From the NCBI RefSeq assembly GCF_014054725.1, contig NZ_CP059563.1:1329749-1393748 (forward strand): a stretch of 64,000 bases of DNA, read 5' to 3'. The notes under the pieces were generated by a model. That model had not been told where the DNA came from. It searched no databases and worked only from the letters and a program-made list of their open reading frames with translations. Source of the DNA: Conchiformibius steedae. GTDB lineage: Bacteria > Pseudomonadota > Gammaproteobacteria > Burkholderiales > Neisseriaceae. Position 1 is the stretch's first letter, and every line of letters begins with the position of its first letter. A program made the position numbers and the translations under genes. Shown here one piece after another: positions 52,851 through 62,451 of this stretch.

Positions 52851-54182
52851 ATGTCAATTAAATTCAGCGACCTTCATCTCGACAAAAACCTGCTGTCCGC
52901 GCTCACCGCTGCGGGCTACGACAGTCCCACCCCCGTACAGGCGCAAGCCGTACCCGCCGCTTTGCGTGGTGCCGACATCATGGCATCGGCGCAAACCGGT
53001 TCAGGCAAAACCGCCGCTTTTCTGCTGCCCACCCTGCAACGCCTGATGCAGCGCAGCGAAAAATCAGGCAAAGGACCCCGTGCCCTGATTCTCACCCCCA
53101 CCCGCGAACTGGCGGCGCAAGTGGAAAAAAACGCCCAAATTTACGCACAAAACCTGAAATGGCTGCGCAGCGTAACCTTGGTAGGCGGTTCATCTTTCGG
53201 CTATCAAATCAAATCATTAAGTCGTCCCATTGACATGATTGTCGCCACACCGGGGCGTTTGATGGACCACATGCGCGCAGGACGCATTGATTTTGACCGC
53301 TTGGAAGTGCTGATTTTGGACGAAGCCGACCGCATGTTGGACATGGGCTTTATTGATGACATTGAAACCATTGTCGCCGCCACCCCCGAAAGCCGTCAAA
53401 CCTTATTGTTTTCTGCTACTTGGGACGGCGCAGTTGGCAAACTGGCGCGTAAGCTGACCAAAAATCCCGAAGTGATTGACATCGAGCGCGTGGACGCGCA
53501 GGGCAAAATTGAAGAACAATTGCTGTATTGCGATGACAAAAACCACAAAAACCGCCTGTTAGACCATATTTTGCGCGATGCCAACATCAATCAGTGCGTG
53601 ATTTTTACCGCTACCAAAGCCATGACCGAAGTGATTGCCGATGAGCTGTACGACAAAGGCTTTGCTGCCAATTGTTTACACGGCGATATGCCGCAGGGCT
53701 GGCGTAACCGCACCTTGATGGATTTGCGTAAAGGGCGTTGCAAAATTTTGGTGGCAACCGATGTGGCGGCGCGTGGTATTGATGTACCCACCATTACCCA
53801 TGTGATTAACTACGACTTGCCCAAACAGGCAGAAGACTATGTGCACCGTATCGGGCGCACGGGTCGTGCAGGGCGCACGGGTTTGGCGATTTCCTTTGCC
53901 GAAGTCAATGAATACATGGCAGTGCATAAAATTGAACGCTATATTGAGCGCAAATTGCCCGAAATGACTGTAGAAGGCATGGAACCCACGCGCAAACGCA
54001 GCAAAACCGCCCACAGCAAAGGGTGTGGCAAAGGCGGTTGGGGCGCGAAAAGCGGCGGGGGCGACCGTTGGAGTAAAGACAAAAAACCGCATGGCGCACG
54101 CCGTGAAGGTGGTTGGCGCAAAGACGGCGCGAAAAAAGACGGTTTTCGTGGCAAAAGCAGCGAAAAACGCAGTGGACGTTAA
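52851..54182 (+). CDS. DEAD-box ATP-dependent RNA helicase (RhlE-like)
   Basis: 443 residues. The motifs are complete: AQTGSGKT (47-54), PTRELAAQ, ATPGRLMDH, DEAD (157-160), SAT (188-190), ATDVAARGIDVP and HRIGRTGRAGR. A basic, Gly/Arg/Ser-rich tail after about residue 370 (GGWGAKSGGGDRW) probably binds RNA. The type is near RhlE. It may unwind rRNA or mRNA structures in ribosome assembly or cold adaptation. TAGGAAGAAA precedes the ATG, and the long leader suggests post-transcriptional control. Confidence 0.93.
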   Translation: MSIKFSDLHLDKNLLSALTAAGYDSPTPVQAQAVPAALRGADIMASAQTGSGKTAAFLLPTLQRLMQRSEKSGKGPRALILTPTRELAAQVEKNAQIYAQNLKWLRSVTLVGGSSFGYQIKSLSRPIDMIVATPGRLMDHMRAGRIDFDRLEVLILDEADRMLDMGFIDDIETIVAATPESRQTLLFSATWDGAVGKLARKLTKNPEVIDIERVDAQGKIEEQLLYCDDKNHKNRLLDHILRDANINQCVIFTATKAMTEVIADELYDKGFAANCLHGDMPQGWRNRTLMDLRKGRCKILVATDVAARGIDVPTITHVINYDLPKQAEDYVHRIGRTGRAGRTGLAISFAEVNEYMAVHKIERYIERKLPEMTVEGMEPTRKRSKTAHSKGCGKGGWGAKSGGGDRWSKDKKPHGARREGGWRKDGAKKDGFRGKSSEKRSGR

Positions 54183-54185
54183 GCT

Positions 54186-54308
54186 ATGTTGAAAAAATAT
54201 CTTCTGCCCGTGATGCTGGTGTGTGCTTTAGCGGCTTGCGATGCCAAAGATGCTTGCTTGGATGCAGGCGGCAGCTATAACGAAGCCTCTAAAGTCTGCG
54301 AAAAATAA
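54186..54308 (+). CDS. Small 40-residue lipoprotein
   Basis: MLKKYLLPVMLVCALAAC is a lipoprotein signal with lipobox ALAAC at Cys18, leaving a 23-residue mature peptide with two cysteines (CLDAGGSYN and KVCEK) that could form a disulfide. It lies 3 bp after the helicase stop, so it is probably co-transcribed with it, and a terminator follows 5 bp later. Small entericidin-like lipoproteins look similar, but I do not recognise a family. Its position and lipobox argue it is real despite its length. Confidence 0.7.
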   Translation: MLKKYLLPVMLVCALAACDAKDACLDAGGSYNEASKVCEK

Positions 54309-54313
54309 AATCA

Positions 54314-54338
54314 GGCTGTTCCGTGTGGAACAGCCTTT
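54314..54338. terminator. Bidirectional terminator after the small lipoprotein gene and iscX
   Basis: GGCTGTTCC (54314-54322) pairs with GGAACAGCC (54327-54335) around GTGT, with TTTT on the plus side and TTTTATTTTT on the minus side. Confidence 0.92.
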
Positions 54339-54342
54339 TGCC

Positions 54343-54540
54343 TTATTCGGCTTCGTCAATCCAAGCCTGCTGCACAGCTTCCAAAATCTTTTCGCCGCAG
54401 CGGGCAGGGTCGTCGTCAAATTCGGGCAATGCCAGAATCAAATCGCGCAATTGGGTAAAACGCACGGTTTTCGGGTCAATGCTGTCGCCGTGGCTGTCGT
54501 ACAGGGCTTCAGCGATTTGGCGGGAATCGGTCCATTTCAT
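54343..54540 (-). CDS. iscX: IscX (Fe-S cluster assembly accessory protein)
   Basis: 65 residues. [36 protein letters not shown] and a C-terminal [11 protein letters not shown] match IscX/YfhJ, a small acidic protein that interacts with IscS and may modulate iron delivery. It is usually the last gene of isc operons; here it stands alone. An extended -10 (TGTTAGAAT) lies upstream at 54574-54582 on the minus strand. Confidence 0.95.
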   Translation of the reverse strand: MKWTDSRQIAEALYDSHGDSIDPKTVRFTQLRDLILALPEFDDDPARCGEKILEAVQQAWIDEAE

Positions 54541-54573
54541 ATAGGGCTTTCTTTAGGTAAACAAGGGGCAATC

Positions 54574-54582
54574 ATTCTAACA
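54574..54582 (-). promoter_or_regulatory. Extended -10 promoter of iscX
   Basis: The minus strand reads TGTTAGAAT, 34 nt upstream of the iscX ATG, the same extended -10 sequence seen at the rpsF promoter. Confidence 0.45.
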
Positions 54583-54666
54583 AACAATCGGGGTGTTGGG
54601 CTATGGCTGAGCGGTGTTATGCTTGCGCCTTAAATCAGGAAATCTTTTGATGTTTTAGGAAATAAT

Positions 54667-55467
54667 ATGAATTTACTGGATATTTCGGGGAAAATACCAT
54701 TGCACAGCGTGCATGATATGGTGCGCCACTACGCCCGTATTGGCGAGATTTTAGATGTTTTGCGCCCGTATGACTGCGGGGTGGAAAAAGTCCGTATCGG
54801 TGGCAAGCACGATGGCGGTTATGTGATGCTGCCGCCTGTGGCGGGCGATGTGGCGTACAGTTTGGGCGTGTCCGACTACAGCCCGTGGGATTGGGACATG
54901 GCAGAACGGGGCATTCCCGTTTACCAATACGATGGCACGATAGACGCACCGCCTGATGTTCACCCCAATTTGTTTTTTCGCCGCCACAATATTATTGCGC
55001 CCTCGCAAGCGCATACCGATAGCGATGCCAAAACGTTGGCACAAATTATCCAAGATGACGGACACACCCAGCACGATAATTTGATTTTGCAGATTGATGT
55101 AGAAGGTGCGGAATGGGCAGTATTTGCTGAAGCCGATGCCGAACAACTCAATCAGTTTAAACAGATTATTGTGGAATGGCACGGACTGTCGCCACTGATT
55201 GAAGGTTTGGATACGCGCTTGGCAGTGCTGCGGAAAATGGCACAAACCCATGTACCCGTGCATGTGCACATCAATAATTACGGTTTGGCAAACAGCGCGG
55301 CGCAGGGTTTGGTGGGCTATGGCGATGCCTATGAAGTGAGCTATGTGCGCCGCCGCGATTTTGATTTTCGCCCCTGTACAGACCTCTTCCCCACGCCTTT
55401 AGATGCGCCGTGTCGGGCAGATTGGCCCGAAGTGGCGTTGGGCGCATGGCAAAATGAATCATCTTGA
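54667..55467 (+). CDS. FkbM-like methyltransferase domain protein
   Basis: 266 residues. The central segment LILQIDVEGAEWAVF is the IDVEGAE motif of FkbM/Methyltransf_21-type methyltransferases, with DVAYSLGVSDYSPWDWD as a likely SAM-binding strand-loop. The typical FkbM FIDVGANxG motif near the N-terminus is not seen, so it may be a diverged member. The methyl acceptor is unknown; relatives often act on glycans or lipids. It is an isolated gene between iscX and metK. Confidence 0.75.
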   Translation: MNLLDISGKIPLHSVHDMVRHYARIGEILDVLRPYDCGVEKVRIGGKHDGGYVMLPPVAGDVAYSLGVSDYSPWDWDMAERGIPVYQYDGTIDAPPDVHPNLFFRRHNIIAPSQAHTDSDAKTLAQIIQDDGHTQHDNLILQIDVEGAEWAVFAEADAEQLNQFKQIIVEWHGLSPLIEGLDTRLAVLRKMAQTHVPVHVHINNYGLANSAAQGLVGYGDAYEVSYVRRRDFDFRPCTDLFPTPLDAPCRADWPEVALGAWQNESS

Positions 55468-55582
55468 GTTTGGTGCGGAAAATAATGCGCTGGACAAGTG
55501 TCGCAGATAGGGTTATCCTGCTGCGCTTGCCGCTGTGTGGGCGGTAAAAATTTATTTTTTAACACAATTATTTGAGTATGCT

Positions 55583-56752
55583 ATGAGCGAATACCTGTTT
55601 ACTTCCGAATCCGTTTCCGAAGGTCATCCCGATAAAGTGGCTGACCAGATTTCCGATGCCGTACTGGACGCGATTTTGGCGCAAGACCCAACTGCCCGCG
55701 TTGCCGCCGAAACCTTGGTTGCCACCGATTTATGCGTGTTGGCAGGCGAAATTACCACCACCGCACAAGTGGACTATGAAAAAATCGCCCGTGAAACCAT
55801 CGCACGCATCGGCTACAACGACCCCGCATTGGGTTTTGCTGCCGATACCTGCAAAATCGTTCTGAACTATGGCGAGCAGTCGCCCGACATCGCCCAAGGT
55901 GTCAACGAAGGCGAAGGCATTGATTTGAATCAGGGTGCTGGCGACCAAGGTTTGATGTTCGGCTATGCCTGTGATGAAACCCCCGCGCTGATGCCTTTTG
56001 CCATTTATTACAGCCACCGCCTGATGCAGCGTCAGAGCGAAGTGCGTAAAAGCGGTTTGCTGCCGTGGCTGCGCCCCGATGCCAAAGCGCAATTGACCTG
56101 CGTGTACGACAGCGAAACCGGCAAAGTGAAACGCATTGATACGGTGGTATTATCTACCCAGCACGATGAAAGCATCAGCCATGCCGATTTGGTGGAAGCG
56201 GTTAAACAACACATTATTTTCCCCGTTCTGCCTGCGGATATGTTGAGCGAAAATACCACTTATCACATTAATCCGACCGGAAATTTTGTCATTGGCGGAC
56301 CGCAGGGCGACTGCGGTTTGACAGGGCGCAAAATTATTGTGGATACCTATGGCGGTGCTGCCCCGCACGGCGGCGGCGCATTTTCGGGTAAAGACCCCAC
56401 TAAAGTGGACCGTTCCGCTGCTTATGCCTGCCGTTATGTTGCCAAAAATATTGTCGCAGCAGGTTTGGCGAGCCAATGTCAAATTCAAGTGTCTTACGCC
56501 ATCGGCGTGGCAGAACCCACGTCCATCGCCATCGACACATTTGGCACAGGCAAGCTGAATGAAGCAGAACTGATTGCCTTGGTGCGCGAACACTTTGATT
56601 TGCGCCCGAAAGGTATTATCCAAATGCTGGATTTGCAACGCCCGATTTACAGCAAATCCGCCGCTTACGGACATTTCGGGCGCGAAGAACCCGAATTTAC
56701 TTGGGAAAAAACCGATAAAGCAGCCGTGTTGAAAGCCGCTGCCCAATTGTAA
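55583..56752 (+). CDS. metK: S-adenosylmethionine synthetase
   Basis: 389 residues from [20 protein letters not shown]; the frame extends 48 bp further, but that start is unlikely. [29 protein letters not shown] and [20 protein letters not shown] are the signature motifs of MetK. It makes SAM from methionine and ATP. The 115-bp upstream region is AT-rich near the start; I looked for a SAM riboswitch and saw no recognisable fold. Confidence 0.97.
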   Translation: MSEYLFTSESVSEGHPDKVADQISDAVLDAILAQDPTARVAAETLVATDLCVLAGEITTTAQVDYEKIARETIARIGYNDPALGFAADTCKIVLNYGEQSPDIAQGVNEGEGIDLNQGAGDQGLMFGYACDETPALMPFAIYYSHRLMQRQSEVRKSGLLPWLRPDAKAQLTCVYDSETGKVKRIDTVVLSTQHDESISHADLVEAVKQHIIFPVLPADMLSENTTYHINPTGNFVIGGPQGDCGLTGRKIIVDTYGGAAPHGGGAFSGKDPTKVDRSAAYACRYVAKNIVAAGLASQCQIQVSYAIGVAEPTSIAIDTFGTGKLNEAELIALVREHFDLRPKGIIQMLDLQRPIYSKSAAYGHFGREEPEFTWEKTDKAAVLKAAAQL

Positions 56753-56765
56753 AACCAACCATCTG

Positions 56766-56801
56766 CGGCTTGCCCTAGAAGCATCGGGCAAGCCGTTTTT
56801 T
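56766..56801 (+). terminator. Rho-independent terminator of metK
   Basis: CGGCTTGCCC (56766-56775) pairs with GGGCAAGCCG (56786-56795) around a 10-nt loop, followed by six T. Confidence 0.93.
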
Positions 56802-56815
56802 ACATGGAAAACCGT

Positions 56816-57916
56816 ATGCACTCTGATTATTCCGCCCAACTTGCCGAAAAAACCGCCCGTTTGCAAAACCTGCTGGCGCCTTTTGACGCACCCGCGCCCG
56901 AAGTGTTTGCCTCACCGCCGCAGCATTACCGCATGCGCGCCGAATTCCGCATTTGGCACGATGGCGACGAGATTTGTTATGCCATGTTTGAACGCGGACA
57001 AAAAGCCGCAACTGCTTCGCTGATTCGTTTGCAGCAATTTCCCGCAGCGGCAGAAAGCATTAACGCGCTGATGCCGCGCCTGTTGGCGGCGGTGCGTGGC
57101 GATGCCGTGTTGCGCGAACGCCTGTATCAGTGCGAATTTTTGGCAACTTTAAGCGGCGATATGCTGATTACCTTGATTTACCATAAAAAATTGGGCGATG
57201 ATTGGACGGCAGCGGCGCAACGTTTGCAAGATGATCTGGGGATTGCCCTGATTGGGCGCAGCCGTGGACAAAAAATCGTGTTAAAGCGCGATTTTGTGAC
57301 TGAAAGCCTGAAAGTAAACGGCGAAACACTGCATTATCGTCAGATTGAAGGCGGTTTCAGTCAGCCCAATGCGCTGGTGTGCGAAAAAATGTTGGCTTGG
57401 GCAAGCGATTGCGCCCAAAATTTGGGTGGCGATTTGTTGGAACTGTATTGTGGCAACGGCAATTTTACCGTGCCGCTGTCGCGCCGTTTCCGCCGTGTGC
57501 TGGCAACCGAATTGTCGAAAACATCTGTTAAAGCAGCGCAATGGAATTTGGCGACCAACAGCGCAGATAATGTGCAGTTGGCGCGTTTGTCGGCAGAAGA
57601 GTTGGCGCAGGCGTTTGCGGGGGAACGGGTGTTCCGCCGTTTGGCAGAGCAAAATATTGATTTGTCTGATTTTGATTTTTCTACCGTGTTTGTGGACCCG
57701 CCCCGTGCCGGTGTGGACAGTGATACCTTAAAGCTGTTGGCAGATTTTGATAATATTCTGTATATTTCCTGCAATCCGCATTCGCTGGCAGACAATTTAA
57801 AGCAGCTATGCGCCACGCATCAGGTGGTACGCAGTGCTTTGTTTGACCAGTTTCCGTTTACCGAACACATTGAATGTGGTGTGTATTTGCAGCGTAAAAC
57901 GGCTGAATCTATTTAA
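56816..57916 (+). CDS. trmA: tRNA (uracil-5-)-methyltransferase TrmA
   Basis: 366 residues from MHSDYSAQLAEK, with GGAAAA about 8 nt upstream; an ATG 12 bp earlier (56804), against the metK terminator, is possible. HYRMRAEFRIWHDGDE, LLELYCGNGNFTVPLS (SAM), TVFVDPPRAGVDSDT and YISCNPHSL (catalytic Cys) match TrmA. It makes ribothymidine at position 54 of tRNA. The next gene, a Nramp-family transporter, starts 24 bp downstream. Confidence 0.95.
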   Translation: MHSDYSAQLAEKTARLQNLLAPFDAPAPEVFASPPQHYRMRAEFRIWHDGDEICYAMFERGQKAATASLIRLQQFPAAAESINALMPRLLAAVRGDAVLRERLYQCEFLATLSGDMLITLIYHKKLGDDWTAAAQRLQDDLGIALIGRSRGQKIVLKRDFVTESLKVNGETLHYRQIEGGFSQPNALVCEKMLAWASDCAQNLGGDLLELYCGNGNFTVPLSRRFRRVLATELSKTSVKAAQWNLATNSADNVQLARLSAEELAQAFAGERVFRRLAEQNIDLSDFDFSTVFVDPPRAGVDSDTLKLLADFDNILYISCNPHSLADNLKQLCATHQVVRSALFDQFPFTEHIECGVYLQRKTAESI

Positions 57917-57940
57917 CTTTCTTGATAACAGGGGAATATA

Positions 57941-59134
57941 ATGTCTCAACCGAATAACCGCCGCAATGCCCTGTTGGGCGCGGCATTTTTGATGGCAACT
58001 TCCGCCATCGGTCCAGGGTTTCTCACACAAACCGCCACGTTTACCGAAAAATTGTTGGCAAGTTTCGGTTTTGTGATTTTGTTGTCCATTGTGTTGGACA
58101 TTGGTGCACAGCTGAATATTTGGCGCATTATCGCGGTGTCGGGCAAACGCGCCCAAGATATTGCCAATGAGGTGTTTCCGGGCGCGGGGTATTTTTTGGC
58201 GGCGTTGATTGTGATGGGCGGTTTGGCGTTTAATATCGGCAATGTGGGCGGCGCGGGCTTGGGTGTAAACGTATTAAGCGGCGGCGCATTGTCGGCGGAA
58301 ATGGGCGCAGTAATTTCGGGTGCGATAGCGGTTGCAGTGTTTTTGTTCCGCGAAGCAGGGCGCATTATGGACCGTTTCGCGCAAATTATGGGTTTTGTGA
58401 TGATTGCGCTGACGCTGTATGTGGCGTTCCGCGCCAATCCGCCTGTGGCAGCAGCGGCGGTTGGTACGTTTGCCCCCGATAAATTGGACGCGGTGGCGAT
58501 TGTAACCTTGGTGGGCGGAACGGTAGGCGGCTACATCACTTTTGCGGGCGCACACCGTTTGTTGGATGCAGGCGTAAAAGGACAACAAGCCTTGCCCGAA
58601 GTCAATAAAAGCTCGGTTTCGGCGATTTTGATTGCTTCCGTGATGCGGGTGATGCTGTTTTTGGCGGTACTGGGCGTGGTATCGCAAGGCGTGGCACTTG
58701 ACCCGAAAAACCCCGCTGCCACTCCGTTTCAATATGTGGCGGGCAATGTGGGTTTGCTGATTTTCGGCGTGGTGATTTGGGCGGCATCGATTACCTCGGT
58801 AATTGGCGCGGCTTACACGTCCGTATCGTTTATTTCAGGCTTTCACCCGTGGATTGAAAAACACAAAAACCATGTGATTATCGCCTTTATCGTTTTGTCC
58901 ACGCTGGTGTTGGCAACGGTGGGTAAACCCGCCAAAGTGCTGGTGTTTGTCGGTACGCTAAATGGTTTGATTCTGCCTGTGTCTTTGGGCTTGGTGCTGC
59001 TGGCGGCACACAAACGCAAAATTGTCGGCGACTACAAACACCCTGTTTGGATGACTGTATCGGGTATGGTGGTAGTGGTGGCAATGGCGGTATTAAGCGC
59101 ACAAACCTTGTGGAAATACTTTATCGGCAGTTAA
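57941..59134 (+). CDS. Nramp-family transporter with non-canonical metal-binding motifs
   Basis: 397 residues with about ten or eleven helices, from MSQPNNRRNALLGAAFL behind AGGGGAATATA. The Nramp fold is apparent, but the metal-binding motifs differ: helix 1 has SAIGPGFLTQT where classical MntH has DPGN, and helix 6 has TFAGAHRLLDA where the classical motif is MPH. So it is probably not a standard manganese importer; Nramp-related proteins of the YcsG type or magnesium-like members are alternatives. It follows trmA by 24 bp and ends at a perfect bidirectional terminator. Confidence 0.85.
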   Translation: MSQPNNRRNALLGAAFLMATSAIGPGFLTQTATFTEKLLASFGFVILLSIVLDIGAQLNIWRIIAVSGKRAQDIANEVFPGAGYFLAALIVMGGLAFNIGNVGGAGLGVNVLSGGALSAEMGAVISGAIAVAVFLFREAGRIMDRFAQIMGFVMIALTLYVAFRANPPVAAAAVGTFAPDKLDAVAIVTLVGGTVGGYITFAGAHRLLDAGVKGQQALPEVNKSSVSAILIASVMRVMLFLAVLGVVSQGVALDPKNPAATPFQYVAGNVGLLIFGVVIWAASITSVIGAAYTSVSFISGFHPWIEKHKNHVIIAFIVLSTLVLATVGKPAKVLVFVGTLNGLILPVSLGLVLLAAHKRKIVGDYKHPVWMTVSGMVVVVAMAVLSAQTLWKYFIGS

Positions 59135-59140
59135 AACAAT

Positions 59141-59174
59141 CCAAAACAGGCTGTTGGATAACAGCCTGTTTTGG
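59141..59174. terminator. Bidirectional terminator between the Nramp gene and argS
   Basis: A perfect 15-bp stem, CCAAAACAGGCTGTT and its complement, with the loop GGAT, between convergent genes whose stop codons are at 59134 and 59176. Confidence 0.93.
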
Positions 59175-59175
59175 A

Positions 59176-60945
<1,770 letters not shown>

Positions 60946-61503
60946 TTAAGGCAGTTGCCCGCAGATTTGCCATTGCCCCAATTCTAGTTGCAAATCAAAC
61001 AGATTGATTCTGCCGATGCCCACGCGCACCAAGCGCAGGCAGGGATAACCCGCTTTGGCGGTCATGCGGCGCACTTGACGGTTTTTGCCTTCGGCGATGC
61101 GGATTTCCAACCAAAAATCGGGAACGCTTTTGCGAAAGCGCACGGGCGGTTGTCGCGCCCACAGTTGGGCGGTTTCGCTGTCTGCCAACAGGCGGATTTG
61201 CGCGGGACGGGCGGTAAAGTCGCCCAAATTCATGGGCTGTTGCAGCAGGGCAAGTTGTTCGGCGAGGGGCGTGCCTTCCAATTGCGCCCAATAGGTTTTT
61301 AGGGTTTTGTGGCGCGGGTCGGCGATGCGGGCTTGCTGTTTGCCATCATCGGTCAGTAACAGCAAACCTTCACTGTCGGTGTCCAAACGTCCTGCGGGAT
61401 ACACATCGGGCAAATCAATAAAGTCTTTTAAACTCTGATGTTTGTCGTGCACGGAAAACTGACACACCACGCCATAGGGTTTGTTAAACGCAATTAGGGG
61501 CAT
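60946..61503 (-). CDS. rluE: 23S rRNA pseudouridine synthase RluE-like
   Basis: 185 residues. AFNKPYGVVCQF and PAGRLDTDSEGLLLLTDDG, with catalytic Asp41 in GRLDTDSEGL, are RsuA/RluE-family motifs. GKNRQVRRMTAKAGYPCLRL is the family's RNA-binding and structural motif. There is no N-terminal S4 domain, fitting RluE, which modifies U2457 of 23S rRNA. It begins 4 bp after the parB stop on the same strand. Confidence 0.9.
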   Translation of the reverse strand: MPLIAFNKPYGVVCQFSVHDKHQSLKDFIDLPDVYPAGRLDTDSEGLLLLTDDGKQQARIADPRHKTLKTYWAQLEGTPLAEQLALLQQPMNLGDFTARPAQIRLLADSETAQLWARQPPVRFRKSVPDFWLEIRIAEGKNRQVRRMTAKAGYPCLRLVRVGIGRINLFDLQLELGQWQICGQLP

Positions 61504-61507
61504 GGCA

Positions 61508-62374
61508 TTATTCGGTTTCGCGGGTGTCCACGCCTAAACGCGCCATCAGGGTGTCAAAGGCATCGGCAGAATCAAAATGCAAAACGATTTTGCCTTTTTT
61601 GCGGTCGCGGGTTTGAATATTGGCGGTTACGCCCAGTTGTTCGGTTAAATTGTCTGCCAAACGGCTGATGTCGGGGTCCAGACGGCGCGGCGGCGGTGCG
61701 GCGGGTTTGTCGGTATTTTGGCAACGGCGTTCCATTTCGCGCACCGACCAGCCGTGGCGCACGGCTTTGTTTGCCAAATCCAGTTGTTCTTCTACGGAAA
61801 GGTTAATCAGGGCGCGGGCGTGCCCCATTTCCAATTGACGGTCAAACAGCATTTCCTGCACGGGTTCGGGCAGTTTGAGCAGGCGCAGACTGTTGGAAAC
61901 GGCACTGCGGCTGCGTCCCACCACTTCGGCAACGGTTTCGTGGGTGAGTTCAAACTCGTCAATCAAACGGCGGAAGCCTTGGGCTTCTTCAATGGGATTG
62001 AGGTTTTCCCTTTGAATGTTCTCAATCAAGCCCATTGCCATGGCGGTTTTGTCGTCTGTGTTTTTAATCACAACGGGGATTTCGTCCAAACCTGCCATTT
62101 GTGCGGCGCGCCAACGCCGTTCGCCTGCAATCAGTTCGTAATCGTGACGGCTTAACTGGCGCACCACCACGGGTTGAATCACGCCTTGGGCGCGGATGGA
62201 TTCGGATAATTCGCGCAGGGCGTCGTCGTCCATTTGCACACGCGGCTGATAGCGCCCTGGGCGCACTTGGCTGATGGGGACGGTGTTTAAGCGGTCGCCG
62301 CTGTCGTCATCGATGCTGGTAAAGGAAATCAGGCTGTCCAAGCCGCGCCCGAGTCCTTTGGGTTTTGCTGCCAT
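61508..62374 (-). CDS. parB: Chromosome-partitioning protein ParB
   Basis: 288 residues from MAAKPKGLGRGLDSLIS, the classical ParB N-terminus that contacts ParA. The CTPase region has GRYQPRVQMDD, ELIAGERRWRAAQMAGL and AMGLIENIQRENLNPIEEA; the HTH that binds parS is at HETVAEVVGRSRSAVSN; the dimer domain is at the C-terminus. It loads at parS near the origin and spreads. parA is not adjacent: the next upstream gene is the FUSC-type membrane protein. No parS (TGTTTCACGTGAAACA-like) was seen in the window. Confidence 0.95.
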   Translation of the reverse strand: MAAKPKGLGRGLDSLISFTSIDDDSGDRLNTVPISQVRPGRYQPRVQMDDDALRELSESIRAQGVIQPVVVRQLSRHDYELIAGERRWRAAQMAGLDEIPVVIKNTDDKTAMAMGLIENIQRENLNPIEEAQGFRRLIDEFELTHETVAEVVGRSRSAVSNSLRLLKLPEPVQEMLFDRQLEMGHARALINLSVEEQLDLANKAVRHGWSVREMERRCQNTDKPAAPPPRRLDPDISRLADNLTEQLGVTANIQTRDRKKGKIVLHFDSADAFDTLMARLGVDTRETE

Positions 62375-62451
62375 CGCTGCTCTTTCTGTTCGGGTTGTTG
62401 TTGCGCCCCAGCATAATAATATTGAATTGCTTTTGTGGCAACGGATATGCC

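Noticed and set aside
55468-55582. SAM riboswitch upstream of metK
   Set aside because: No conserved SAM-I, SAM-II or related core was recognisable; only an AT-rich leader.
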